Below, piece after piece: positions 27,455 through 45,800 of a stretch of 64,000 bases of DNA. Source of the DNA: Vibrio penaeicida. GTDB taxonomy: Bacteria; Pseudomonadota; Gammaproteobacteria; Enterobacterales; Vibrionaceae. The stretch covers positions 496,001 through 560,000 of the forward strand of contig NZ_AP025144.1 of the NCBI RefSeq assembly GCF_019977755.1. The letters are read 5' to 3'. Below the pieces are notes generated by a model. It ran no database searches and was not told the DNA's origin. It saw nothing but the letters and a program-made list of their open reading frames with translations. A program made the position numbers and the translations under genes. Positions within the stretch are counted from its first letter, which is position 1; each line of letters starts with the position of its first letter.

Positions 27455-27675
27455 ATATAGACCTATCAATCTGTGTGGGCACTCGTTGATGATGATCCAA
27501 ATAGTTTCTTCGGAAACAATTTAGGTTTCAATGAACTGAGTGACCAATACGATGATAACTTTCTTAGAAAGGGATCATTGGCACAGTCAATTCATTGTTG
27601 TTCTGTTGGAACAACAATAGCTTTAAATTACATACGTAGTTTGAAGTCAGTATTCATTGAGCCGAACAAAATCTT

Positions 27676-29216
<1,541 letters not shown>

Positions 29217-29335
29217 TACGATGATTATCGCGATGAGTACCCACACAGATTGATACGGTTTATACAGTAAAGAGAGCACGGGCGTTTCTACACGTTCAAT
29301 TGTTTTTCTCGTTCTAAAAACGAAGAAAACACGTT

Positions 29336-29411
29336 GTCCCGTTCGTCTAGAGGCCTAGGACACCGCCCTTTCACGGCGGTAACAGGGGTTCGACTCCCCT
29401 ACGGGATACCA
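29336..29411 (+). tRNA. tRNA-Glu (TTC), rrn operon 1 spacer
   Basis: 76-base cloverleaf including encoded CCA; anticodon TTC within CCTTTCACG, T-loop GGTTCGACTCC. Identical to the copy in operon 2. Confidence 0.97.
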
Positions 29412-29488
29412 TTTTTAAATGCATTTTCTTTGAATAAAGAAAATAGAGTGCTTTTAAACATGGTTTCTTTCACTAGAAAGACAACCAC

Positions 29489-29499
29489 GCTCTTTAACA
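29489..29499 (+). promoter_or_regulatory. boxA in the 16S-23S spacer, operon 1
   Basis: GCTCTTTAACA, same as the leader boxA, positioned to renew antitermination before the 23S gene. Confidence 0.8.
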
Positions 29500-29745
29500 A
29501 TTTGGAAAGCTGACGAATAACAACAATCCCCTTATCCTCGGATAAGCGTTGTTATTCAAATTAAAAGTTCTCAAATCCTATTCTCTATGAGAGTAGGTAC
29601 CAACACACATTCAAGTGTTCTTGGGTTTTCACGAAAGTGAAAACATATTTGAGTCCGGCAAAATCGAAGTGTTGTCTCGCTCATAACAAAGAGACAACAA
29701 TAAACCTTGGTTGTTTGCCATACATAAGACCTCTTGGGGTTGTAT

Positions 29746-32631
<2,886 letters not shown>

Positions 32632-32736
32632 ACAACACCCAAGGGGTTTTGATGGACTCAGACAAGAACAGATTGAATGTGTAGAATTAGAACTTGCTCT
32701 TTATTTAAGAGATAGCAGCTTTCCGAATTAAGAATT

Positions 32737-32856
32737 TGCTTGGCGACCATAGCGTTGTGGACCCACCTGATTTCCATGCCGAACTCAGAAGTGAAACGCA
32801 ATAGCGCCGATGGTAGTGTGGGGTTTCCCCATGTGAGAGTAGGACATCGCCAGGCT
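32737..32856 (+). rRNA. 5S ribosomal RNA, operon 1
   Basis: 120 bases from TGCTTGGCGACC to CATCGCCAGGCT. Compared with the second copy it has one additional T in CCTGATTTCCATGCC, a position where an insertion is unlikely to be real. Confidence 0.95.
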
Positions 32857-32867
32857 TTGATTTTGAT

Positions 32868-32885
32868 TGAACTCCATCGAGTTCA
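32868..32885 (+). other. Hairpin after 5S of operon 1 without a T run
   Basis: TGAACTC-CATC-GAGTTCA is a perfect 7-base stem with 4-base loop. No T run follows, so it is not a standard intrinsic terminator; it could be a processing or weak stop structure. Confidence 0.5.
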
Positions 32886-32924
32886 GTCACCATAAGGTTT
32901 TGAACAAAAGTTTAGAATTTTATG

Positions 32925-32952
32925 TTGACTTCCAAAGTCAGTCGCGTATTAT
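32925..32952 (+). promoter_or_regulatory. Promoter of rRNA operon 2
   Basis: TTGACT (32925) and TATTAT (32947) with a 16-base spacer, A/T-rich sequence upstream and the GC-rich discriminator ACGCGTCCTGCC. It starts 69 bases after the 5S gene of operon 1. Confidence 0.8.
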
Positions 32953-32989
32953 ACGCGTCCTGCCTAAGTGGTAACACACTGAAAGCAAA

Positions 32990-33000
32990 GCTCTTTAACA
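32990..33000 (+). promoter_or_regulatory. boxA antitermination site, rrn operon 2 leader
   Basis: GCTCTTTAACA, identical to the operon 1 leader site; the following 220 bases are nearly identical between the two leaders. Confidence 0.85.
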
Positions 33001-33221
33001 ATATAGACCTATCAATCTGTGTGGGCACTCGTTGATGATAATCCAAATAGATACTTCGGTATCAATTTAGGTTTCAATGAACTGAGTGACCAATCGATGA
33101 TAACTTTCTTTAGAAAGGAGTCATTGGCACAGTCAATTCATTATCGTTCTGTTGGAACGATAATAGCTTTAAATTACATACGTAGTTTGAAGTCAGTATT
33201 CATTGAGCCGAACAAAATCTT

Positions 33222-34756
<1,535 letters not shown>

Positions 34757-34844
34757 TACGATGATTATCGCGATGAGTACCCACACAGATTGATACGGTT
34801 TATGTAGAAAAGAGAAATGAACGTTCCCATACGTTCATACTAGT

Positions 34845-34920
34845 GTCCCGTTCGTCTAGAGGCCTAGGACACCGCCCTTTCACGGCGGTAACAGGGGTTC
34901 GACTCCCCTACGGGATACCA
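34845..34920 (+). tRNA. tRNA-Glu (TTC), rrn operon 2 spacer
   Basis: 76 bases with encoded CCA, anticodon TTC; identical to the operon 1 spacer tRNA. First of four tRNAs in this spacer. Confidence 0.97.
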
Positions 34921-34922
34921 TT

Positions 34923-34998
34923 GGGTCGTTAGCTCAGTTGGTAGAGCAGTTGACTTTTAATCAATTGGTCGCAGGTTCGAATCCTGCACGACCCACCA
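34923..34998 (+). tRNA. tRNA-Lys (TTT)
   Basis: 76-base cloverleaf with encoded CCA: acceptor GGGTCGT / ACGACCC, anticodon loop CTTTTAA giving anticodon TTT, T-loop GGTTCGAATCC. Only two bases separate it from tRNA-Glu. Confidence 0.97.
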
Positions 34999-35007
34999 TT
35001 TCAAGAT

Positions 35008-35083
35008 GGGGCTATAGCTCAGCTGGGAGAGCGCCTGCCTTGCACGCAGGAGGTCAGCAGTTCGATCCTGCTTAGCTCCACCA
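35008..35083 (+). tRNA. tRNA-Ala (TGC)
   Basis: 76 bases with encoded CCA: acceptor GGGGCTA / TAGCTCC with the G3-T70 pair that identifies alanine, anticodon TGC in CTTGCACG, T-loop AGTTCGATCCT. Confidence 0.97.
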
Positions 35084-35122
35084 TTCTTGATACCTTCTTC
35101 CTATAAGAAGTAAAACTAATAT

Positions 35123-35198
35123 GGGCGATTAGCTCAGTTGGGAGAGCACCTGCCTTACAAGCAGGGGGTCACTGGTTCGAGCCCGGTATCGCCCACCA
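35123..35198 (+). tRNA. tRNA-Val (TAC)
   Basis: 76 bases with encoded CCA: acceptor GGGCGAT / ATCGCCC, anticodon TAC in CTTACAAG, T-loop GGTTCGAGCCC. Last tRNA of the Glu-Lys-Ala-Val spacer. Confidence 0.97.
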
Positions 35199-35252
35199 TC
35201 TTTAAGTATTTTCTTAATACAGAATATTTAGAAATGGTTCTTAACGAATCAC

Positions 35253-35263
35253 GCTCTTTAACA
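35253..35263 (+). promoter_or_regulatory. boxA in the 16S-23S spacer, operon 2
   Basis: GCTCTTTAACA after the four tRNAs, 248 bases before the 23S gene. Confidence 0.8.
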
Positions 35264-35510
35264 ATTTGGAAAGCTGACGAATAACAACAATCCCCTTATC
35301 TACGGATAAGCGTTGTTATTCAAATTAAAAGTTCTCAAATCCTAGATGACTTGTTCATTTAGGTACCAACACACATTCAAGTGTTCTTGGGTTTTCACGA
35401 AAGTGAAAACATATTTGAGTCCGGCAAAATCGAAGTGTTGTCTCGCTCATAATAAAGAGACAACGATAAACCTTGGTTGTTTGCCATACAGAAACCTTTT
35501 GGGGTTGTAT

Positions 35511-38393
<2,883 letters not shown>

Positions 38394-38572
38394 ACAACAC
38401 CCAAGGGGTTTTGCGCAGAAATTGTTCCAGACAATTTCCTGCACTTCCTACATCCATGTAGGTCGTGGACTCAGATAAGAACAGATTGAATGTGTAAGAA
38501 CCAGAACTAAAAAACAGCTTTCCGAATTTATTGTTTTCAGATTTTAAGAAAGTCTGAAGGCAAAACAGAATT

Positions 38573-38691
38573 TGCTTGGCGACCATAGCGTTGTGGACCC
38601 ACCTGATTCCATGCCGAACTCAGAAGTGAAACGCAATAGCGCCGATGGTAGTGTGGGGTTTCCCCATGTGAGAGTAGGACATCGCCAGGCT
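38573..38691 (+). rRNA. 5S ribosomal RNA, operon 2
   Basis: 119 bases, TGCTTGGCGACC to CATCGCCAGGCT. Identical to copy 1 except for one T fewer in CCTGATTCCATGCC. Confidence 0.96.
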
Positions 38692-38734
38692 TTGAATTTG
38701 AACATCCGCTTATGATAAGCGGGTATTCCACTGC

Positions 38735-38811
38735 GGAGTGGTAGTTCAGTTGGTTAGAATACCGGCCTGTCACGCCGGGGGTCGCGGGTTCGAGTCCCGT
38801 CCACTCCGCCA
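38735..38811 (+). tRNA. tRNA-Asp (GTC), distal gene of rrn operon 2
   Basis: 77 bases with encoded CCA: acceptor GGAGTGG / CCACTCC, anticodon GTC in CCTGTCACG, T-loop GGTTCGAGTCC. It lies 43 bases after 5S with no terminator between, so it is co-transcribed with the operon. Confidence 0.97.
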
Positions 38812-38822
38812 TTTATTTAAGA

Positions 38823-38850
38823 AACCTCAACAGAAATGTTGAGGTTTTTT
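38823..38850 (+). terminator. Terminator of rRNA operon 2
   Basis: AACCTCAACA-GAAA-TGTTGAGGTT, a perfect 10-base stem with a GAAA tetraloop, followed by T4. Strong intrinsic terminator closing the whole rrn block. Confidence 0.92.
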
Positions 38851-38914
38851 GCGTTTAGGGAAGACATATTCGACCTGCAGTCGAACGAGTCCCGGTCGTG
38901 TGCAACCCCAGTCA

Positions 38915-40026
38915 TACCAATCTGGAAAATTAACTGATCAGGTCAATCCAGTCTCTTGTGCACATTTTGGTAACCCTATCAGCGTTTTCCAAGAATCGAT
39001 TCCACGCAGTGCATACCTTCGACACAATATTGCGATGATCGTCAAAATTTTGGTTGGCAAGATAGTGCTGCCTGAGCCAACTCCAAACTTGCTCAATTGG
39101 GTTTAGCTCTGGTGAGTAGGGGGGGAGTTTGATGATACTGAGATTATGGAACTCTTGTGCAATATCATTGGTGTGCCAGCCTGCACCATCCATAATGACC
39201 ACTGCGTGACGACCTCTTTCGGTGACTGCGGAGATCTGCTTAAGGTGCTCAACCATAATCTCCTTGTTAACCCAAGGAACAACCATTGCTTCTCCGATCT
39301 CTCTAGTCGGGCATACTGAGCCAAACAAATAAGCATACTCAAATTGCTGTTGTTTTACCGCTCTCGGCCTTGAACCCCGTTCAGCCCAAAGTCGAGTTGT
39401 CGTATTTTGCTGGCCAAATCTCGCTTCATCTTGAAACCAGACATCAACGCTCTCTAGTCCCATATGACCAGGGATCTTAAGGATCGTTTCAATTTTGAAT
39501 TTTTTTAAAATCGTCTTGGATTTGTTGGGATTGTCGAGGGTGCTTGGAGCGAGAAGTTATCCAAGAGAAGCCCATATGATTGAGCAAATAGTAAATGGAA
39601 TCTGGATGGTAGTACTTACCAAACTCTTTGACGATATAGGTATGAATGTCAGCGCCAGTTAACCTGCCCCCAGATGAATCCTTTGCTCGATTTTTTATGT
39701 ACAGGCTTAATTGCTCACGTTGTTGAGGATTCAGGAAGGCAGGTCGACCTGTTCTTGGTTTTTCTTGCAACCCTTCAAGTCCTTCCTCAAGGAACGTTTG
39801 TACCCATTTGTTTACACTGGTTCTACTGACTTTAAGGAACTTGGCGATTTGGGTGCGAGAGTGACCATCTTTAAAATGGGCCAATGCGAGTAATCGCATC
39901 TTCATCTGGATAGATTTTTGTTGGCTAGCAAGCTTTTAAAGTCAATGTTATTGAGGCTGTCCATGGCATCTTTTTTCACGAGAAAGTAATAGCATCAATC
40001 AGATCATATTTTTACTTAGATTGGTA
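38915..40026 (-). mobile_element. IS630-family insertion sequence
   Basis: An element of about 1.1 kb bounded by inverted repeats: TACCAATCT at the left end and AGATTGGTA at the right end. IS630/Tc1 elements insert at TA, and both boundaries start or end with TA. It encodes a transposase with an N-terminal helix-turn-helix and a C-terminal DDE domain, split over three frames by two single-base shifts. It lies 64 bases past the rrn terminator. Confidence 0.9.
38930..39964 (-). pseudogene. IS630-family transposase, interrupted by two frameshifts
   Basis: The coding region reads in three pieces. Piece 1 starts at ATG 39964 (M-D-S-L-N-N-I-D-F-K-S-L-L-A-N) and falls out of frame near 39914-39921, where one more base would restore S-I-Q-M-K-M-R-L-L-A. 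Piece 2 (39905-39489) holds the helix-turn-helix R-T-Q-I-A-K-F-L-K-V-S-R-T-S-V-N-K-W and L-N-P-Q-Q-R-E-Q-L. At a run of seven A (minus strand, about 39505-39511) it stops 8 codons later; with six A it would run straight into piece 3. Piece 3 (to 38930) carries the DDE catalytic core: D-V-W-F-Q-D-E-A-R-F, V-I-M-D-G-A-G-W-H-T and L-P-P-Y-S-P-E-L-N-P-I-E-Q-V-W. All catalytic residues are intact. The shifts may be real decay, slippage-dependent expression at A7, or sequencing error in a multicopy element. Confidence 0.85.
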
Positions 40027-40117
40027 TAATTAAGAAATCCCCCCTTAGCTTATAGGTGAGTCTTCAAAGCTTACCTCGTATCTAGGTCAAACACTGCTCC
40101 CTATCAAGCTCAATATA

Positions 40118-40345
40118 TTCAGGGATCTTACGGATCATTTCAGTTTTTAAAATTTTTAAATCACGCTGGGATAATTGGTATTTACTCGGGTGTTGAGAAC
40201 GTGAAGTTATTCTACGAAAGACCTAAGTCATTGAGTAAGAATTAGATGAAATCTAGATAGTAAAATTTGCGAGTCCTTTGCTGATATGAGCATGAACATC
40301 ACTGTCAGTTAATCGCTCTCCTGACGGAGTTTCTGCTCGACATAC
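40118..40345 (-). pseudogene. Decayed fragment of an IS630-family transposase
   Basis: This non-coding stretch aligns by eye with 39470-39697 of the adjacent IS630 element in the same orientation. Shared anchors in order include CAGGGATCTTA-GGATC-TTTCA, GAAGTTAT-C, GAGCAA/GAGTAA, GAATCT/GAAATCT-GAT, CTTTG-CGATAT/CTTTGCTGATAT, ATGAA-ATCA/ATGAATGTCA and TTTGCTCGA/TTCTGCTCGA. It corresponds to the region between the helix-turn-helix and the DDE domain. Many substitutions and stops show it is an old fossil, not a recent partial copy. It ends about 28 bases before the metA operator. Confidence 0.7.
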
Positions 40346-40373
40346 GGTATTGGCTGTTATAGTCTGGACATAT

Positions 40374-40381
40374 AGACGTCT
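40374..40381 (+). promoter_or_regulatory. MetJ operator (met box) of metA
   Basis: AGACGTCT is a perfect met-box unit. MetJ normally needs two adjacent 8-base units; the left neighbour AGTCTGGACATAT and right neighbour AAACGCTT are weaker matches. The site lies 24-31 bases before the metA start, so SAM-bound MetJ would block transcription. Confidence 0.8.
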
Positions 40382-40404
40382 AAACGCTTTAGGGAGAAAG
40401 TAAG

Positions 40405-41349
40405 ATGCCCATTAAGATTCCTGATCAATTGCCTGCTTTGGATACACTTAGGCACGAAAATATATTCGTAATGCCAGAGTCTCGCGCAACGACGCAGGAA
40501 ATACGCCCACTTAAAGTGCTCATTCTTAATTTAATGCCGAAGAAAATTGAAACGGAAACGCAGTTTCTTCGCCTCTTATCAAATAGCCCGCTACAGATAG
40601 ATGTAGAGCTACTAAGAATTGATAACCGTCCAAGTAAAAACACGCCAACAGAGCACTTAGATACGTTTTATCGCCAGTTTGAAATGGTGAAAAACAAAAA
40701 CTTTGATGGGTTAATTATTACAGGTGCGCCCTTGGGGCTCGTTCAATTTGAAGATGTAATCTATTGGGAGCATCTTCAAACAATCATGAACTGGGCAAAA
40801 GAGCATGTAACCTCAACGTTATACGTATGTTGGGCTGCGCAAGCTGGCTTAAAGCTACTGTACAATTTGCCTAAACGCACTCGCAAAGAAAAACTTTCTG
40901 GGGTGTATCAACATCAAGTTTTGCAGCCTTATCATCCTGTTCTGAGAGGTTTTGATGATACTTTCTTAGCGCCACACTCTCGATATGCCGACTTCTCGCC
41001 AGAATATTTATCGGAACATACTGATCTAGATATTTTGGCTACATCGGATGTTGCTGGTGTATACCTAGCTACAACGAAAGACAAACGAAATGTATTTGTC
41101 ACTGGTCACCCTGAATATGACTCTCACACATTGCATAACGAATATGTTAGAGATCTAGGGGAGGGGATGGAGCCGCCGATTCCTGTCAATTACTACCCAA
41201 ACAACAACCCCGATAATAAGCCTAATGCCAGTTGGCGTAGTCATGGGCATTTGCTATTTCTAAATTGGTTAAACTACTGTGTTTACCAACAAACACCGTA
41301 TGACTTGTCTCTTTTCTCGGAAGCAAATTTTACTAAGGACGAAGAGTAA
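40405..41349 (+). CDS. metA: Homoserine O-succinyltransferase
   Basis: A 314-residue enzyme of the MetA family that acylates homoserine as the first committed step of methionine synthesis. The catalytic Cys142 lies in [10 protein letters not shown], and the partner His in [11 protein letters not shown]. The N-terminus [11 protein letters not shown] and [15 protein letters not shown] are classic MetA blocks. Length is close to E. coli (309). Whether it uses succinyl- or acetyl-CoA cannot be read with certainty from sequence; gammaproteobacterial context favours succinyl. Regulated by the MetJ box just upstream. Confidence 0.95.
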   Translation: MPIKIPDQLPALDTLRHENIFVMPESRATTQEIRPLKVLILNLMPKKIETETQFLRLLSNSPLQIDVELLRIDNRPSKNTPTEHLDTFYRQFEMVKNKNFDGLIITGAPLGLVQFEDVIYWEHLQTIMNWAKEHVTSTLYVCWAAQAGLKLLYNLPKRTRKEKLSGVYQHQVLQPYHPVLRGFDDTFLAPHSRYADFSPEYLSEHTDLDILATSDVAGVYLATTKDKRNVFVTGHPEYDSHTLHNEYVRDLGEGMEPPIPVNYYPNNNPDNKPNASWRSHGHLLFLNWLNYCVYQQTPYDLSLFSEANFTKDEE

Positions 41350-41363
41350 ACGACTTTAAAATT

Positions 41364-41390
41364 AGGGCAGCGTAATCGTTGCCCTTTGTT
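41364..41390 (+). terminator. Terminator after metA
   Basis: AGGGCA-GCGTAATCGT-TGCCCT stem followed by TTGTTTT, 15 bases past the metA stop. It also lies at the end of the convergent antiporter gene. Confidence 0.75.
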
Positions 41391-41391
41391 T

Positions 41392-42660
41392 TCATTCTTC
41401 TTTTTTAGCTTTTTCTATCATTGGCGTAATAGTGGATCCCTGTATAAGAATGGAAAATACAACAACAGAATAAGTCATCACGAGAATGATCTCTTTTACG
41501 TCTATCAGCTTATCAGGAATCACCAAAATACCGGGTGGAATGGATAGAGCCATTGCAAGGGCTAACCCTCCTCTAAGTCCTCCCCATGTGAGAATTTTTA
41601 CTGACCAAGAATTATAGCTACGGTATCGAGTGAAGCCTAAATAAGAGAGCCAAACACTTAAATACCGACTAGTCAGAACAAGGGGGATGGAAAATGCCAT
41701 TAGGATCCAATCTTCGTGGTGGAATTCAAATAGAAGCATAGACATGCCGATAAGTAAGAATAAAACGCCATTTAAAAACTCATCGACCAACTCCCAGAAA
41801 TGATCTAGGTGCTCTTCACTTTCTTTTGAAAAACCAATAAATCGAGTCCAGTTACCGATCATAATTCCCGAGACCACCATGGCTAAGGGACCTGACACAT
41901 GAATAACATCTGCAAAGGCATATCCTGCTGTAGGAATTCCTATAGTCAATAAGAGCTCCATAGAATGATCGTTAGTAGCACTGATTAAATAGTGGAAGAG
42001 TAACCCAAGGGCAAACCCGTATACGATGCCGCCAATAGCTTCTTGAGCAAACAGTAAGGTAACACTTGTGATGGTAGGGGATTCTGTACCAAATGCCATG
42101 GTATAAAGTGTGACAAAAATGATGAGACCAAATCCATCATTAAAAAGGGATTCACCTTCAATTTGAGTTGAGATTCGTTTGGGTGCATCAAGCTTTTTCA
42201 CGATAGCCAGCACCGCAATGGGATCGGTTGGTGAGATAAGTGCTCCAAAAAGCAAACAGTACACAAGATCGAACTGAATACCAATTACTTGACAGAATAG
42301 GTAGAGCGCACCGCCGATAAACACCGTCGAAAATAATGTCGCACCAAGCGCCAAAATGGTAATTTCCCATTTTTGATCTTCCATATTAGGAAGCTTTATT
42401 CCCAATCCACCGGCAAACAAAAGAAAGCCTAATACGCCTTTGAGCAAAAACGCTTCAAAATTAATTGTACTCATTGTTTCAGTAGCGACTTTGGTTAAGT
42501 GAAACCAATCGTTTTGACCTGCAATAATAATGAACAGTGATAAGATCAGCGCACCTGCTGTGATGGCAATTGTGCTCTGCATCTTTCCTATCTTACTGTT
42601 TATAAAGGCGATCAGCATTGCCGCTGCAGAAAGAAAGCACAGGGTGTAATAGACAGACAT
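41392..42660 (-). CDS. CPA1-family Na+/H+ antiporter (NhaP-type)
   Basis: A 422-residue membrane protein with about 12-13 helices spread over the full length. The CPA1 motifs F-G-A-L-I-S-P-T-D-P-I-A-V-L-A-I and E-G-E-S-L-F-N-D-G-F-G-L-I-I-F (ND pair for ion exchange), and T-W-G-G-L-R-G-G-L-A-L-A-M-A-L-S, are intact. It should exchange Na+ or K+ for protons and help pH and salt balance. It sits on the opposite strand between metA and metH. A long cytosolic tail is absent, so this is the short bacterial form. No operon partner. Confidence 0.9.
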   Translation of the reverse strand: MSVYYTLCFLSAAAMLIAFINSKIGKMQSTIAITAGALILSLFIIIAGQNDWFHLTKVATETMSTINFEAFLLKGVLGFLLFAGGLGIKLPNMEDQKWEITILALGATLFSTVFIGGALYLFCQVIGIQFDLVYCLLFGALISPTDPIAVLAIVKKLDAPKRISTQIEGESLFNDGFGLIIFVTLYTMAFGTESPTITSVTLLFAQEAIGGIVYGFALGLLFHYLISATNDHSMELLLTIGIPTAGYAFADVIHVSGPLAMVVSGIMIGNWTRFIGFSKESEEHLDHFWELVDEFLNGVLFLLIGMSMLLFEFHHEDWILMAFSIPLVLTSRYLSVWLSYLGFTRYRSYNSWSVKILTWGGLRGGLALAMALSIPPGILVIPDKLIDVKEIILVMTYSVVVFSILIQGSTITPMIEKAKKEE

Positions 42661-42796
42661 GAGCTAGGTTATTTCCAAGTGTAACAAAATGTGTAATTGG
42701 CGGATTTTCCTCCTACTTTGACGCAATATCAAATACTTTTTTTGCTCATCTACTTAGCAAAAAAGCAGCAGTGATAGATAGGTAATTTACTGATTT

Positions 42797-42812
42797 GGAC
42801 GTCTAGATTTCT
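42797..42812 (+). promoter_or_regulatory. MetJ-box-like operator upstream of metH
   Basis: Two adjacent 8-base units GGACGTCT and AGATTTCT lie 50-65 bases before the metH start. The first matches met box AGACGTCT in 7 of 8 positions, the second in 5 of 8. This fits a two-unit MetJ site, and it is placed where it could block the metH promoter. Confidence 0.65.
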
Positions 42813-42861
42813 ATTGGATGTGTGGTAGGATGAGAGCAAAGATAAGGAATGAGGCTGTAGT

Positions 42862-45800
42862 GTGGCTGGAAGCAATTTAAGACAACAAATCGAACAACAA
42901 CTTTCCCGAAGAATTATGCTCATCGATGGTGGTATGGGTACCATGATTCAGGATTTAAAGTTGGAAGAAGAGGATTATCGTGGTGAGCGTTTTTCCGATT
43001 GGCACTGTGATTTAAAAGGGAACAATGACCTTTTAGTTTTGTCTCAGCCTCAGCTTATTAAAGACATACATAGTCAGTATCTTGAAGCAGGTGCCGACAT
43101 ATTAGAAACCAACACATTCAATGCGACTACCATTGCAATGGCTGACTATGATATGGAAAGCCTGAGCGAAGAGATAAACTTCGAAGCTGCGAAGTTGGCA
43201 AGAGAAGCTGCTGATGAATGGACGGCAAAAACCCCAGACAGACCACGCTATGTTGCTGGCGTTCTTGGTCCAACTAACCGAACGTGTTCGATCTCCCCTG
43301 ATGTAAATGATCCTGGATATCGTAACGTGAGTTTCGACGAGTTAGTCGAAGCGTATTCTGAATCGACGCGCGCACTCATCAAAGGTGGTTCACACCTCAT
43401 TCTTCTTGAAACTATTTTTGATACGTTGAACGCTAAAGCATGTGCATTTGCTGTTGAATCTGTATTTGAAGAAATGGGCATTGAATTGCCTGTTATGATT
43501 TCAGGTACGATCACCGATGCGTCTGGACGTACACTTTCTGGTCAAACTACGGAAGGTTTTTACAATGCGCTAAGGCATGTTAACCCCATTTCATTTGGTC
43601 TGAACTGTGCGTTGGGCCCAGATGAACTGCGTCAATACGTTGAAGAGCTTTCACGTATTTCAGAGTGCAGTGTGTCTGCTCACCCTAATGCGGGATTACC
43701 TAATGCTTTTGGTGAGTACGATCTATCACCTGAAGATATGGCTGAACATATTGGTGAATGGGCTAGAGCAGGGTTCCTTAACCTAGTTGGGGGGTGCTGT
43801 GGTACCACGCCAGAACACATTCGCCAAATGGCACTAGCCTGCGAAGGTGTACCTCCCCGTAAGTTGCCAACTATACCTGTGGCATGTCGTTTATCTGGTC
43901 TTGAGCCTCTAACGATAGCGAAAGATACCTTATTCGTTAACGTTGGTGAACGAACTAACGTAACGGGTTCCGCTCGTTTCAAGCGCCTCATCAAAGAAGA
44001 ACTCTATGATGAAGCGTTAGATGTGGCTCGTCAGCAAGTTGAAAACGGTGCGCAAATCATCGATATCAACATGGATGAAGGGATGCTCGATGCGGAAGCC
44101 TGTATGGTCCGTTTCTTGAACCTTTGTGCTTCTGAACCAGAAATATCCAAAGTTCCGATTATGGTTGATTCCTCTAAATGGGAAGTGATCGAAGCGGGTC
44201 TAAAATGCATTCAAGGTAAAGGTATTGTTAACTCGATCTCTTTGAAAGAAGGTAAAGAGAAGTTCGTTGAACAAGCAAAACTGATTCGTCGATACGGTGC
44301 CGCAGTGGTCGTAATGGCGTTTGACGAAGTGGGTCAGGCTGAAACACGCGAACGCAAGCTCGAAATCTGTACCAATGCCTACAACATTCTGGTTGGCGAA
44401 ATTGGTTTTCCGCCAGAAGATATTATCTTTGACCCCAACATTTTCGCGGTTGCAACGGGTATAGAAGAGCACAACAACTACGCGGTTGATTTCATCGAAG
44501 CCGTTGGTGATATTAAACAAAAATTGCCACACGCTATGATTTCAGGTGGTGTGTCTAACGTTTCCTTCTCCTTTAGAGGTAACAACTACGTTCGTGAAGC
44601 TATCCACGCTGTGTTCCTATATCACTGTTTCAAAAACGGTATGGACATGGGTATCGTTAACGCAGGTCAACTTGAGGTTTATGATAACGTTCCAGAAAAA
44701 CTTCGAGAAGCTGTTGAAGATGTGGTTCTAAACCGTCGTGATGATGGTACAGAACGTTTACTCGATATCGCTGCTGAGTTTGCCGGAAAGGGCGTAGGTA
44801 AAGAAGAAGATGCTTCAGCGCTTGAGTGGCGAAGCTACCCTGTTGAGAAGCGATTAGAACACGCCTTAGTTAAAGGGATTACAGAGTTCATCGTTGATGA
44901 CACGGAAGAAGCCCGTCAAAATGCGACCAAACCTCTTGAAGTGATCGAAGGTCCTTTAATGGATGGTATGAACGTGGTGGGTGATCTGTTTGGCGAAGGT
45001 AAAATGTTCCTTCCTCAGGTGGTGAAATCGGCCCGTGTTATGAAGCAGGCGGTTGCACATTTAGAGCCTTACATTAACGCCTCCAAACAAGCCGGCTCGG
45101 CAAACGGAAAAATACTGTTAGCGACGGTAAAAGGGGACGTTCACGACATTGGTAAGAATATTGTAGGTGTTGTACTGCAATGTAATAACTATGAAATCAT
45201 AGATCTCGGTGTCATGGTTTCTTGCGAGAAGATCCTTAAAGTCGCCAAAGAAGAAAACGTTGATATTATTGGGCTGTCTGGTCTTATTACCCCCTCTTTG
45301 GATGAAATGGTTCATGTTGCCAAAGAAATGGAGCGACAGGGTTTTGAATTGCCACTTCTTATTGGTGGTGCAACGACTTCCAAAGCGCATACTGCAGTAA
45401 AAATTGAACAGAATTATCACAAGCCCGTGGTGTACGTGAATAATGCCTCACGTGCGGTTGGTGTGTGTACTTCTTTGTTATCTAATGAGTTATATCCAGG
45501 TTTTGTTGAAAAGTTGGATGCAGATTACGTTCGAGTTCGTGACCAGCACAACCGTAAGAAGCCCAGAACTAAACCTGTGACTGTCGAGAGAGCACGAGAT
45601 AATCGAGTAGCGATTGATTGGGGAAATTACACGCCACCAGCTCCAGCAAAGCCTGGTGTTCATGTGTTTGATGATTTTGAAGTAGCCACTCTACGTAAAT
45701 ACATAGACTGGACCCCTTTCTTTATGACGTGGTCGTTGGTAGGTAAATACCCTGCAATATTTGAACATGAAGAAGTGGGTGAAGAAGCACAGCGATTATT

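Larger units (their letters stand above)
40027..40404. other. Gap between the IS element and metA
   Basis: Apart from the IS fossil (40118-40345) and the MetJ box (40374-40381), the first 90 bases (40027-40117) show nothing I recognise. The metA ribosome site TTAGGGAGAAAGTAAG lies at 40389-40404. Confidence 0.5.

Noticed and set aside
32868..32885. Hairpin after 5S of operon 1 as an intrinsic terminator
   Set aside because: No T run follows the stem; recorded only as a hairpin.
38869..38885. TTCGAC-CTGCA-GTCGAA palindrome before the IS element
   Set aside because: Short, single, without T run or known function; could be chance or part of a spent terminator.
39600..39893. Plus-strand open frame across the IS630 transposase
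   Set aside because: It is antisense to the transposase, which has clear domain motifs on the minus strand.
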